From the NCBI RefSeq assembly GCF_000455345.1, contig NZ_HG315690.1, positions 2,766,339-2,830,338 of the forward strand: a stretch of DNA of 64,000 nucleotides, in the 5' to 3' direction. This DNA comes from Halopiger goleimassiliensis. GTDB taxonomy: Archaea > Halobacteriota > Halobacteria > Halobacteriales > Natrialbaceae. The position numbers were made by a program, and so were the translations under genes. A model generated the notes under the pieces. The model was not told where the DNA came from. It made no database searches and saw only the letters and a list, made by a program, of their open reading frames with translations. The number at the start of each line of letters is the position of its first letter. The stretch's first letter is position 1. Shown here piece by piece: positions 25,465 through 34,464 of this stretch.

Positions 25465-25522
25465 GTGGAACCCGTGTGAGGAAAGCGACAAAAGCGTTGT
25501 CGTCGGCTCCCCCCTCCCGGAG

Positions 25523-26761
25523 TCACCGGATCGGCTGCCACTGCCCGTAGGTGAGCACCCGCCAGAGCCACTCGAGCGGGCCGTAGCGGAAGTACCGCAG
25601 CCACAGTACCGACAGCGGCACCTGGATAGCCCAGATGGCGACGACGACGCCGAGCAACTCGACGCGCTCGAGGTGGCCGAACAGGCCGAGGCCGTGCCCG
25701 TAGAAGATCGACGTCGCCAGCAGGGTCTGCAGGATGTAGTTGCTGAAGGCAGTCCGCCCAACGGCCGCGAGCGCGTCGGTTACCAGTCCGGTCGGTCGCC
25801 ACCGGCAGTACAGCATCACCAGGCCGACGTACGCCCCGGCCAGGACGATCGCTCCCCAGTAGTTGAACTGTCGCCAGAACAGCGCCACCTCGATCGCCCA
25901 GTCGTGGGCCTCGATGTAGGCGACACCGGCGAGGATCGTGCCGAGACCGACCACCGAACAGCCGGCGATCAGCCGACGGTAGAACGCGGGCGACCGCTCG
26001 TTCGAGAGGACGCCCCGCTTGTACAGCGCCATGCCGAGCAGCATGATGCCGGCGACGCGCCAGCCGGAGTAGCTGATCAGGCCGGCCGTCTGCCGCTGGA
26101 GGGCCGACGGCACGCGGTGTTCCAGCTGGGTGATCCAGTCGCCCCGGTAGCTGGCGACCTCCTGCTGGATGACCGACTCGGCCGGCCGCCACGTCCCCCG
26201 GATCGTCTCCGGGTCCGCAGTCACGCCGGACAGCGCCTCGAGCAGGGAGGGGACCGCGACGATGACGACGCCCAGGGTCGCGAGCGTCCGCGGCCGACGT
26301 CGGCGGAGGCCGACGACGAGCAAGCCACAGACGCCGTAGGCGACGAGGATGTCGCCGTACCACAGCAGGTAGGCGTGCAGGAGACCGAAGCCGACGAGCA
26401 ACAGCGACCGGCGGACGAACACCGGCACCGCGGCCTCCCCCTTCGACTCGAGGTTGTGGGTGAAGAGGACGATGCCAGCGCCGTACAGCACCGTAAACAG
26501 CGTGATGAACGTGCCCTCGGCAAAGAGGTGACCGGCGAGCCAGGCCCAGTAGTTGCCGCCGGAGAAGTCGCCGTACGCCGTCGGATTGGCCAGCGTCACC
26601 TCCGGCATCGCGAAAACGCGGACGTTGATGACCAGGATGCCGAGCAACGCGACGCCGCGCAGGACGTCGAGGCTGACGATCCGTTCTGACGGGGGCGTGG
26701 GTCGGGCCGCCGCGTCGGGTTCCGCGTTCGCCGTCGACGAGTCCGCGTCTGCGTCCGACAT
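25523..26761 (-). CDS. DUF418 membrane protein
   Basis: The 412-residue polytopic membrane protein has an acidic N-terminal 25 residues, then ERIVSLDVLRGVALLGILVINVRVFAMP, the typical DUF418/DUF405 start. About ten membrane segments follow, with the conserved C-terminal GRTAFSNYILQTLLAT and RYFRYGPLEWLWRVLTYGQ. The family is related to acyltransferase-like membrane proteins, but no activity is established. It begins 3 bases after the mutL stop, so it is probably in the mutL transcript. Confidence 0.88.
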   Translation of the reverse strand: MSDADADSSTANAEPDAAARPTPPSERIVSLDVLRGVALLGILVINVRVFAMPEVTLANPTAYGDFSGGNYWAWLAGHLFAEGTFITLFTVLYGAGIVLFTHNLESKGEAAVPVFVRRSLLLVGFGLLHAYLLWYGDILVAYGVCGLLVVGLRRRRPRTLATLGVVIVAVPSLLEALSGVTADPETIRGTWRPAESVIQQEVASYRGDWITQLEHRVPSALQRQTAGLISYSGWRVAGIMLLGMALYKRGVLSNERSPAFYRRLIAGCSVVGLGTILAGVAYIEAHDWAIEVALFWRQFNYWGAIVLAGAYVGLVMLYCRWRPTGLVTDALAAVGRTAFSNYILQTLLATSIFYGHGLGLFGHLERVELLGVVVAIWAIQVPLSVLWLRYFRYGPLEWLWRVLTYGQWQPIR

Positions 26762-26764
26762 CGG

Positions 26765-29059
26765 TCAACCACCGTGGCCGGGGTAGTCCCGTTCGAAGCG
26801 CGCCTCGAGTTCGTCCTGATCGAGGTGGACGATCACCGGCCGGCCGTGCGGGCAGGCGTAGGGGTTCTCGCAGTCGTCGAGGGCCTCGAGCAACTCCAGC
26901 ACCGAGCCCTCGGTCAGCGAGGTGTTGCCCGTGATCGACGGATAGCACGCGAGGTCGCCGAGGAACTCGTCGGCCAGCGCGTCGACGGTCTCCGCGCCGG
27001 CCTCGCGGTCGCCCTCCACGACCGCGGTGAGGACGTCGCGCAACCGTTCGGGCTCGAGCGTCTCGTCGAGGACGGCAGGGACAGTGGTGACGGCGACGGT
27101 CCGGTCGTCCACCCTGTCGGCGTAGAAGCCGAGTCGCGCCAGCGCCTCCCGGTAGCCCTCGAACGTCTCGGCCTCGGCCGCGGTCAACTCGAGTTCGACG
27201 GGGTCGGCCAGCGCCTGCGCGGGCGGGTCATCCGCGAAGGCCGCCTGCAGGCGTTCGTAGTTGACCCGTTCGTCGGCGGCGTGCTGGTCGATCAACGCCA
27301 GCCCGTCGGGCGTCTCGCAGACGACGTAGGTGTCCGACAGCTGTCCCAGCACCCGCAGCGGCGGCAGCGAGTCGTACTCGGTTTCGGCCCCCGTCGCGGC
27401 CTCGCCCTCGAGGGTCCGCTGTTCGGTCGCGCCGGTAAACTTCCGATCCGAATCGACGCGTGGGACGGTCGAGGCCGCGTCAGCGGCCTCCTGCGACGGT
27501 TCCGTCTCGCCTCCGAATCCAGCCGACGCATTCGACGGGTCGTCGGTCGGTCCCGAGCCAGCCTCCGCGCTCGTCCGCGGGTCGCTCGAGTCCGTGGTTC
27601 CGTCGGGGTCGCCGAACGTAGCGGGCGAGTCTGCGGTCGATCCGGCCGAATCCTCGGTCGCCCGCGATCGACTGGACGAGGCGGACGTTCCTGCACCGGC
27701 AGCCGCTTCCGACCCGTCCGATTCGGTCGGAGCGTCGGATCGGGAGCCGTCAGCGTCCGTAACTGGGCGGTTCTCGACGGCCTCGTTGCTCGAGGCGTCG
27801 GGGGCGCTCGCCGATCCCTCGGCTTCGGCGTCGTCCATCTCGCTCGCGTCGTTCGTCGACTGATCGCTTCCCGCGGCTGCCGACTCGCTCTGGCGTTCGT
27901 ACCGTTCGGCCGCTGCGGATCGGTCGGTTACGATACGGGCTTCGTCGGGAGCGGACCGGCCACGTGGCGCTCGCGAGCGGAGCAAGCCGTGCTCGAGCAG
28001 CGCCGACTCGACGGCGGCGTCGACCTGTCGGCGGACCGCATCGTCGTCGTCGAACCGGACCTCCCGTTTGCGCGGGTGGACGTTGACATCGACGGCGTCG
28101 CCGGGCACCTCGAGGAAGAGCACCACGAAGGGGTAGCGGTCGCTCCCCAGTTGCGTGCCGTAGGCCCCCATGACCCCCTCGCGGATCGCGTCGGCGGTCA
28201 CGGCGCGGTCGTTGACGTAGGTCGCGAGGTACTCCCGGCTCGAGCGGTTGGTTTCGGGGTGGGAGACCAGCCCGGAGACGGACTCGAGCGGCCCCGGCGG
28301 TAACTCGTCGGCGTCGACCTCGACGGGGATCATCGAAGAGGCCACCTCGCGGCCGTAGACGGCCAGCACTGCGGCCTGGAGGTCGCCCTGACCTGTCGTA
28401 GCGAAAACTTCGCGGCCGTCGTGGGTCAGCGAGACGGCGACGTCCGGATTCGCGAGCGCGTACCGGGTGACGACGCGGTTGACGTGGGCGAACTCGGTGG
28501 CCGTCGTCTTCAGGAACTTCCGGCGTGCGGGCGTGTTGTAGAAGAGGTCCTCGACCTCGACGACGGTGCCCGCGGGACAGCCGGTCGGCTCGACGGAGAC
28601 CACCTCACCGCCCTCGTAGACGAGTTCCGTTCCGACCGCGGCGTCGACGTCGCGGTGTTCCTCGTTCGGTCGGGACCGGATCGTCAGCCGGGAGACCGAC
28701 CCGATGGTGTGCAGCGCCTCCCCGCGGAAGCCCAACGTTCCGACGCCGGACTCGAGGTCCTCGAGCCCCTCGATCTTGCTCGTCGTGTGCTCGCGGACGG
28801 CGGCGCGCAGGTCGGCCTCGGTCATCCCGTGGCCGTCGTCGGCCACGCGAATCAGTTCGGTGCCGCCCTCCTCGACGGTGACGTCGACGCGTGAGGCGTC
28901 GGCGTCGAGGCTGTTCTCGACGAGTTCCTTGACCGCGCTGGCGGGTCGTTCGACCACCTCGCCGGCGGCGATGCGGGCGACGGTGTCCTCGTCGAGACGG
29001 CGGATGGTCGTCCCCGCGTCCGACTCGCCGTCCTCGAGCGGTTGACCGTCGTCGCTCAT
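26765..29059 (-). CDS. mutL: DNA mismatch repair protein MutL, endonuclease type
   Basis: This 764-residue protein has the N-terminal GHKL ATPase motifs VKELVENSLDADASRVDV, VADDGHGM and GTLGFRGEALHTI within the first 115 residues, then the transducer domain with VDVNVHPRKREVRF. A linker of about 190 acidic Ser/Ala/Asp-rich residues leads to a C-terminal domain with DQHAADERVNYE. That matches the DQHA(x)2E(x)4E endonuclease motif, and the later CPHGRP matches the metal site. So this MutL should nick DNA itself, with no MutH needed. I chose the ATG at 29059 (MSDDGQPLEDG). MutS lies 12 kb away. Both are thought to be bacterial-derived in haloarchaea. Confidence 0.94.
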   Translation of the reverse strand: MSDDGQPLEDGESDAGTTIRRLDEDTVARIAAGEVVERPASAVKELVENSLDADASRVDVTVEEGGTELIRVADDGHGMTEADLRAAVREHTTSKIEGLEDLESGVGTLGFRGEALHTIGSVSRLTIRSRPNEEHRDVDAAVGTELVYEGGEVVSVEPTGCPAGTVVEVEDLFYNTPARRKFLKTTATEFAHVNRVVTRYALANPDVAVSLTHDGREVFATTGQGDLQAAVLAVYGREVASSMIPVEVDADELPPGPLESVSGLVSHPETNRSSREYLATYVNDRAVTADAIREGVMGAYGTQLGSDRYPFVVLFLEVPGDAVDVNVHPRKREVRFDDDDAVRRQVDAAVESALLEHGLLRSRAPRGRSAPDEARIVTDRSAAAERYERQSESAAAGSDQSTNDASEMDDAEAEGSASAPDASSNEAVENRPVTDADGSRSDAPTESDGSEAAAGAGTSASSSRSRATEDSAGSTADSPATFGDPDGTTDSSDPRTSAEAGSGPTDDPSNASAGFGGETEPSQEAADAASTVPRVDSDRKFTGATEQRTLEGEAATGAETEYDSLPPLRVLGQLSDTYVVCETPDGLALIDQHAADERVNYERLQAAFADDPPAQALADPVELELTAAEAETFEGYREALARLGFYADRVDDRTVAVTTVPAVLDETLEPERLRDVLTAVVEGDREAGAETVDALADEFLGDLACYPSITGNTSLTEGSVLELLEALDDCENPYACPHGRPVIVHLDQDELEARFERDYPGHGG

Positions 29060-29313
29060 GCCTGGAGTACCCTCTCGACGGCTGTTTCGATCGCGTCGCG
29101 GCCGTCGTCGGTCACCTCGCGGCCGCGCCGCCGTTCGTCGCGCGGCCGGCTGGGGAACTCGCCGGCCGTCCCGCACGGGATCGACGCCGGCGTCCCGCCC
29201 GGGAGGGGCGTCTCGAGGAGGGCCGCGAGGACGCCCTCGTCGACGTCGTTCACGTCGTCGAACGGCGTCGCGACCGGACGCGTCCTGCTCGCGAGAGGCT
29301 CCTGAATATCCAT
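29056..29313 (-). CDS. Small protein translationally coupled to mutL, unknown
   Basis: A frame from ATG 29313 (MDIQEPLASRTRPVATPFDD) encodes 85 residues and ends in an ATGA overlap with the mutL start. It includes EGVLAALLETPLPGGTPASIPCG and RDAIETAVERVLQA. The overlap and the order argue that it is real and co-translated with mutL. I recognise no domain. Confidence 0.6.
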   Translation of the reverse strand: MDIQEPLASRTRPVATPFDDVNDVDEGVLAALLETPLPGGTPASIPCGTAGEFPSRPRDERRRGREVTDDGRDAIETAVERVLQA

Positions 29314-29420
29314 ATCGGGTTGTGTCGCGGCGGTCGCAAAAACGTATTCACTCCGCGTCCCGTTCGGGGCCGGGACCGAAAGACGAGCGCCAGCCTGCAC
29401 CCCAGTTCACTCGGCCGGCC

Positions 29421-29645
29421 TCAAAAGAGCATGGTGGGGCTTCCAAACGCCATGATGAGGGCAAGTACGCCGACGATCACGCCCATCACGCGCATCACGA
29501 GGAGGCGCGTCTCTCCCGGTTCGATCCGGGCGTCTCCGCCGGGGCCGCGCATCTGCCAGCGACTCATCTGCCGGGGGAAGGCGGCCTGTGCGAACGCAAA
29601 AACCGCAATCAGGATCGCAAACACCTGGAAGATCGCGGGGGCCAT
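29421..29645 (-). CDS. Small two-helix membrane protein
   Basis: The 74-residue protein has two hydrophobic segments, IFQVFAILIAVFAFAQAA and LLVMRVMGVIVGVLALIMAF. Between them lies a hydrophilic loop with Arg and Trp (FPRQMSRWQMRGPGG). It looks like a conserved small haloarchaeal membrane protein; no function is known to me. Confidence 0.7.
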   Translation of the reverse strand: MAPAIFQVFAILIAVFAFAQAAFPRQMSRWQMRGPGGDARIEPGETRLLVMRVMGVIVGVLALIMAFGSPTMLF

Positions 29646-29767
29646 AGGTAGGGATCAGGGACGAGTTACGAAAGTCTTGTGATTTATCTAACTAATTTCG
29701 CTCGCGTCGATCACTCGTGTACCGTCCGAAGCAGGTGACGGCCGTGCTCCCGCGAAGCCGGCAACTC

Positions 29768-32533
29768 TCAGGCGTCGCCGGGCGCGGCCGTCGTCGGTTC
29801 GTCGGCCTCGCCGGTCGCCCGTTCGCGGTTCCCGTAGCTGAGCGCCAGCAACATCGCGAGGCCGACGACCCGCAGCGGGAAGGTGACCTGGAAGACGGTC
29901 AGCGCCGAGGGGACCCCGAACAGGCCAAGCAGGGCCTCGGTCATCAGCAACGGGATCTCCGGCACCATCAGGAAGATGGAGGACAGCGAGTAGAACACGC
30001 GCCGTATTCGGCCGACGCGGGTGTACTGGTAGCCGATGATCGTCACGCCCAGCGCGTAGACCCCGAGGAACATGCCGACGACCGGGATCACGACGTCGGG
30101 GACGAAAAACCCCAGTTCGCCGACGTCACCCCAGTCGATCAGCCCCCACTCGCCGTCGGTCTCCCGGAACAGCAGGATACCCGGCGAGAAGACGAACGCG
30201 AACGGCACGAGGACCTTGTTCAGCGAGAGCATGAAGGCCGTAACCGCCGTCTGCATCTCGTCGGCCTTCGCTACGCCCGCCCCCGCGAAGGCGGCGACGG
30301 CGACCGGCGGCGTGACGTCGGCCATCAGCCCCCAGTAGAGGACGTAGAGGTGCGCCGCGAGGACGAAGATACCAGCGGCCTGGAGCGGTGCCTCGAGCAT
30401 CGCGATGAGGATGATATACATCGCCGTCGTCGGCATCCCCATCCCGAAGATGATCGAGGCGATACCGGTCAGCGTCAGCAACACGAGCATCGACTCGCCG
30501 CTGACCTGGCTGATGAGTGCGGCCAGGTTCGGCCCGAGGCCGGTGACGCTGATGACGCCCGGAACGACGCCCGCGGCGGCGACGGCGACGACGACAGTCG
30601 TCGCGGTCCGCGCGCCCGAGTCCATCGACCGCAGGACGAACGCGCCGAAGCGGTAGGCCCGGTTGCCCGCGAGCGACGGGCGACCGACGGCCTCGGCCGA
30701 CCGCTGGGCGGCCTCCTCGACCGCCGGATCGAACTCGAGCAACGGCGCTTCGGCGCGGGGTCGCAGGAGGACGAAGACGACGCTGACGACGATCACGAGT
30801 TGCGCGAAATCGCCCACGACGGCCCACGCCGCCTCACCAGCTGATAGCCCTGCCCCCGCCGTCTCGAGGCCGGCGACGACCAACAGGACGTCGGCGAGGC
30901 CGCCGCCGACCGTCGCGTACGCCAGGCCCTGCAGCACCGAGAGACCGGCGATGGTCGCGAACAGCGGCACGCGGGTGCGCTCGTCGTAGGCGGCCACCAC
31001 CGCGAGCAGCGCGACGACCGCGACGATGGTGAGCCAGCCAGCCCGGTTGATCGACAGGCGGGCGACGATCAGGTAGTACAGCAGGAGGACGATCGGGATC
31101 AGGTAGAACCAGCCCCGTTTCAGGGCCGCCGGCACGTTCGGCAGTTCCGACCGCGGCAGGCCGCCGATCCCCCCGCGGACGGCCTCGAAGTGGACCATCA
31201 CCCACATGCCGAAGAAGAAGGCGATCGCCGGGAGCGTCGCGGCGATGATCACGTCGGCGTAGGGCGTCCCGGTGAACTCGACGATGAGAAACGCCGCCGC
31301 CCCCATCACTGGCGGGAGCATCTGTCCCCCCGAGGACGCCGAGGACTCCACCGCGCCCGCGAACTCCGGCGAGTAGCCCGACCGTTTCATCAGCGGAATC
31401 GTGAACGCGCCCGTCGTGACCGTGTTCGCGATCGACGACCCGCTCAACATCCCCATGAAGCCGCTCGAGACGACGCTGGCCTTCGCCGGGCCGCCGTCGC
31501 GGGTGCCGGTCGCCGAGTACGCGAGGTCGATGAACCACTTGCCCGCGCCGCTCATCTCGAGGAAGGCCCCGAAGAGGATGAAGATGTAGATGAAGCGGAC
31601 GCTGACCGACACCGGCTGGCTGTGGACCCCCGCTTCGACCGTGTACCAGAGGTTGTAGACGATGTTGTCCCAGGTGTCGGGCTGGACCCAGAGCGCGCCG
31701 ACGACCGAATCCCGCGGGATGTGGTACCCCCACCGAGCGTAGACGATAAAGAGGCCGACCAGCGTGGCAAGCATCAAGCCGAGCGCGCGACGGGTCGCCT
31801 CGAGCACCAGCAGCATGCCGAGCACGCCCAACCAGAAGGCGGCCGACACCTCGTCGAGCGGGACGCCGACCGATCCGAGGCCCGAAACGATGGCACCCGC
31901 GATATCGTACTCGACTCCGGTGAGCCACTCGAGGGGGTACTCGATCGGCGCGAAGATCGGCGGGATCACCTCGTCGATCGTCCGCGTGCCGTCGAACCGA
32001 TGGACCGCGATCCTCGTAATCTCGTCGTAGTTGGTGGCGATGTAGTACGCGGGCAGCGTCGCCAGGATCGCAAGCAGCGCGTCGACCGGTGCGATCCGGT
32101 CCATGTCGGGATCGAGGAAGAACCACCGGAACGCGCCCGAGACGCTGGCGGTCGCCCGCGTGAGCGGGTGGTCGTCGCCGAACCGTCGTCTGGCCGCGGG
32201 TTCGATCCGACCCAGGTTGCGGGCGACGAACCCCGTTCCCCTGCTCGTCGGGAACAAGAGGAACGCGAGGACGAGCGCGAACGCGACGTGGATCGCGTTG
32301 ACCTGGAGTTGCTGGAAGCCGATCAGGTCGATCTCGCCGACGACCGGGAGCGTCGTCCCGAACGTGTAGCCGCGGGCGGCGATCCACATCTGGAACGCCG
32401 AAAACGCGACCGCGATCAGCGCGACGAGAACCACCGCCGCGCCACGGTGGGTGCGGCGTCGCTGGACCTCCTCCATCAGCTCCTGCTGTTCCTCCTCGGA
32501 GAGTTCCTCGGCGTCGTCGGGATCGATGCTCAT
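29768..32533 (-). CDS. TRAP transporter fused permease (TAXI-type)
   Basis: This 921-residue membrane protein fuses the small (DctQ-like) and large (DctM-like) TRAP subunits and has about 18 to 20 membrane segments. The DctM part shows ASVVSSGFMGMLSGSSIANTVTTGAF, SGGQMLPPVMGAAAFLIVEF and the later IFGMGMPTTAMYIILI. Its start overlaps the DUF1850 stop (ATGA). The complex imports a substrate such as an organic acid or amino acid using an ion gradient. The C-terminal membrane helices and short tail resemble other fused haloarchaeal forms. Confidence 0.92.
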   Translation of the reverse strand: MSIDPDDAEELSEEEQQELMEEVQRRRTHRGAAVVLVALIAVAFSAFQMWIAARGYTFGTTLPVVGEIDLIGFQQLQVNAIHVAFALVLAFLLFPTSRGTGFVARNLGRIEPAARRRFGDDHPLTRATASVSGAFRWFFLDPDMDRIAPVDALLAILATLPAYYIATNYDEITRIAVHRFDGTRTIDEVIPPIFAPIEYPLEWLTGVEYDIAGAIVSGLGSVGVPLDEVSAAFWLGVLGMLLVLEATRRALGLMLATLVGLFIVYARWGYHIPRDSVVGALWVQPDTWDNIVYNLWYTVEAGVHSQPVSVSVRFIYIFILFGAFLEMSGAGKWFIDLAYSATGTRDGGPAKASVVSSGFMGMLSGSSIANTVTTGAFTIPLMKRSGYSPEFAGAVESSASSGGQMLPPVMGAAAFLIVEFTGTPYADVIIAATLPAIAFFFGMWVMVHFEAVRGGIGGLPRSELPNVPAALKRGWFYLIPIVLLLYYLIVARLSINRAGWLTIVAVVALLAVVAAYDERTRVPLFATIAGLSVLQGLAYATVGGGLADVLLVVAGLETAGAGLSAGEAAWAVVGDFAQLVIVVSVVFVLLRPRAEAPLLEFDPAVEEAAQRSAEAVGRPSLAGNRAYRFGAFVLRSMDSGARTATTVVVAVAAAGVVPGVISVTGLGPNLAALISQVSGESMLVLLTLTGIASIIFGMGMPTTAMYIILIAMLEAPLQAAGIFVLAAHLYVLYWGLMADVTPPVAVAAFAGAGVAKADEMQTAVTAFMLSLNKVLVPFAFVFSPGILLFRETDGEWGLIDWGDVGELGFFVPDVVIPVVGMFLGVYALGVTIIGYQYTRVGRIRRVFYSLSSIFLMVPEIPLLMTEALLGLFGVPSALTVFQVTFPLRVVGLAMLLALSYGNRERATGEADEPTTAAPGDA

Positions 32534-33084
32534 CGGTCAGTGTGAATCGGATCGGCGGTCCGAGTCGTCCCGTCGCTCGATTCGGAACGCGACGGCGGTA
32601 ACACCGCGCCGGCGAGTCCCTCGAGAGCGGATCGGTCGGCCACGTACAGCACGACGGAGCCGTCTGCGACGTCGACGAGGTCGTAGCGCTCGTCACCGAC
32701 GACGAGTTCGTGCCCCGCGACCTCACCGGGGGCGACGCGGAGTCGCGCGTAGGATCCCGATCCCTCGACGACGTAACCCTCGTCCGTCCGTTCGACGTCG
32801 GTGGGCAGTCCAGCGCCGAAGGAGTGAAACACCGATCGATCCGCCCGCAGTTCGTCGCCGTCGACCACGTAGACGTCCTCGACGGGCGTGCGTTCGACGC
32901 TGTGGGTGTACGCGAGCGTCACCTCCTGGCCCTGTTCGACGTCGATCTCGAGCAGGCGCTCCTCGGTCTCGGCGTCGGCGACGACCAGCGTGGTGCCGCG
33001 CAGGACCGACGGGGCAGTGATAGCGGTCGCTCCGCACAGCGCGAGGGCAGACGCACAGAGTCGCCGTCGGGTCAGTACGGCCAC
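32530..33084 (-). CDS. DUF1850 protein of the TRAP operon
   Basis: The 184-residue product starts at GTG 33084 with TRRRLCASALALCGATAIT, a probable export signal. The body has the DUF1850 pattern EVTLAYTHSVERTPVEDVYVV and RADRSVFHSFGAGLP. This family sits between the TAXI binding protein and the fused permease in many archaea and bacteria, but its job is unknown. It overlaps the permease start by 4 bases. Confidence 0.85.
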   Translation of the reverse strand: MAVLTRRRLCASALALCGATAITAPSVLRGTTLVVADAETEERLLEIDVEQGQEVTLAYTHSVERTPVEDVYVVDGDELRADRSVFHSFGAGLPTDVERTDEGYVVEGSGSYARLRVAPGEVAGHELVVGDERYDLVDVADGSVVLYVADRSALEGLAGAVLPPSRSESSDGTTRTADPIHTDR

Positions 33085-33153
33085 GGTACGTGAGCAGTGG
33101 TCGACGGTGGGAAGTCCGGTCGGCGGTGCGATCGCTCCGAACGAGTCTGACGG

Positions 33154-34260
33154 CTATCCGTCCTCGGATTCGTTACCGTCCTCGGATTCGTTACCGTCCG
33201 CCGGTTCGTCGCCGCCCCCGCCCTCGAGGTCGACGTCCGTCCCCTCGAAGTAGGCCTGCGCGCCGGGGTGGAGTTCGATGGGCATCGCCTCCTGGGAGGT
33301 CTCGAGGTCGATGAACTCCGACTGGGTGGTGAACTGATCGACGTTGTCGAACATCGCCGCGGTGACCTCCTCGACGACCGTCTCGTCCACCCCGTCGTGG
33401 GTCGCGAGCATCGCCTGGACGGAGATGGTCTCGACGTCGTCCTCGACGCCGTCGTAGGTGCCGCCGGGGATGGTGTCCTCGGCCAGCCACTCCGCGTCCT
33501 CGAGCAACTGATCCCTGACGTCGCCGTCGATCTGGACGAAGTTGATGTCCTGGGTGGTCGCCAGATCCTCGATCGCGCCCAGCGGATAGCCGCCGACGGT
33601 GATGGCGGCGTCGACGTCCCCGTCGGCGATCTGGTCGGCCGCCGTCCCGAAGTCGGTGTTCTGTTCGTCGAAGTCCTCGATGCCGGCCGACTCGAGGATC
33701 TGCAGGGCGTTGACCTGGGTCCCACTGCCCAGGTCGCCGGTGTTGATCGTCGCACCCTCGAGGTCCTCGACGGACTCGATCCCCGAGTCGGCCTGCGTGA
33801 CGAGGTGGATCGTCTCCGGATAGAGCGAGGCGATGCCCCGGATGTTGTCCAGCGGTTCGCCCTCGAACTGGTCGAGTTCGACCCCGTTGTAGGCGAAGTA
33901 GGTGATGTCGTTCTGGACGAGCGCGAGTTCGGCGTCCTCGCGGCCGAGGCTCGCGGCGTTCTCGACGCTCGCGCCGGTCGACTGGACCTGAATGCCGTGT
34001 GAGGTGTGGTCCTCGACGATGGTCTTCATGTCCCCGGCCAGCGGGTAGTAGGTCCCCTCGGTCCCGCCGGCGTGTAAGGACAGCACCTCGCCCCCTTCCT
34101 CGGCCTGGGCCTCCTCGGGGTCCTCCCCGTCCCCGTCACCGTTTCCGTTACCGTTCCCCTCTCCATCTTCGGCGTCTTCACCGATACACCCCGCGAGTGC
34201 GGACGTTCCAGCAATCCCAGCCGCCGCGATCAGACGACGGCGCGTGACAGGTCGCACCAT
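33154..34260 (-). CDS. TAXI family TRAP solute-binding lipoprotein
   Basis: The 368-residue binding protein has a Tat-type start (MVRPVTRRRLIAAAGIAG), the lipobox SALAGC near residue 24, an acidic/Gly linker, and the TAXI motifs LSLHAGGTEGTYYPLAGDM and GATINTGDLGSGTQVNA. The last residues repeat GNESED, encoded by two exact 18 bp tandem units (33161-33178 and 33179-33196). It would capture the substrate for the permease downstream. The substrate is unknown; many TAXI proteins bind glutamate-like acids. Confidence 0.9.
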   Translation of the reverse strand: MVRPVTRRRLIAAAGIAGTSALAGCIGEDAEDGEGNGNGNGDGDGEDPEEAQAEEGGEVLSLHAGGTEGTYYPLAGDMKTIVEDHTSHGIQVQSTGASVENAASLGREDAELALVQNDITYFAYNGVELDQFEGEPLDNIRGIASLYPETIHLVTQADSGIESVEDLEGATINTGDLGSGTQVNALQILESAGIEDFDEQNTDFGTAADQIADGDVDAAITVGGYPLGAIEDLATTQDINFVQIDGDVRDQLLEDAEWLAEDTIPGGTYDGVEDDVETISVQAMLATHDGVDETVVEEVTAAMFDNVDQFTTQSEFIDLETSQEAMPIELHPGAQAYFEGTDVDLEGGGGDEPADGNESEDGNESEDG

Positions 34261-34303
34261 GTCAGAGTACGCCCCGCCGACGCAGAAATATCTAACTTAT
34301 GAT

Positions 34304-34312
34304 ATTATATAA
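34304..34312 (-). promoter_or_regulatory. TATA box of the TRAP operon
   Basis: On the minus strand CTTATATAATATC is a near-ideal archaeal TATA element inside a conspicuous AT-rich block. It lies about 48 bases before the ATG at 34260, which implies a short leader of about 20 bases. Confidence 0.55.
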
Positions 34313-34464
34313 GACTCGAGAAGATATTCCCGATACCCGGACTCTCAGGAGACAGTGATCAGCTGACGACTACGGTCTCGAGGGCGGACGACACGTCGCC
34401 CGCCGCAGGGGTAGACGGTGTACCGAACGGCACCGACCGACCCGACGCGTGACGCTCGCTTCCC

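Noticed and set aside
29512-29535. GGTTCGATCCGGG, resembling a tRNA T-arm
   Set aside because: No matching acceptor, D or anticodon arms lie around it, and it is inside the coding frame of the small membrane protein.
33161-33196. Two 18 bp tandem repeats considered as a regulatory site
   Set aside because: They lie in the last codons of the TAXI binding protein and simply encode repeated GNESED residues.
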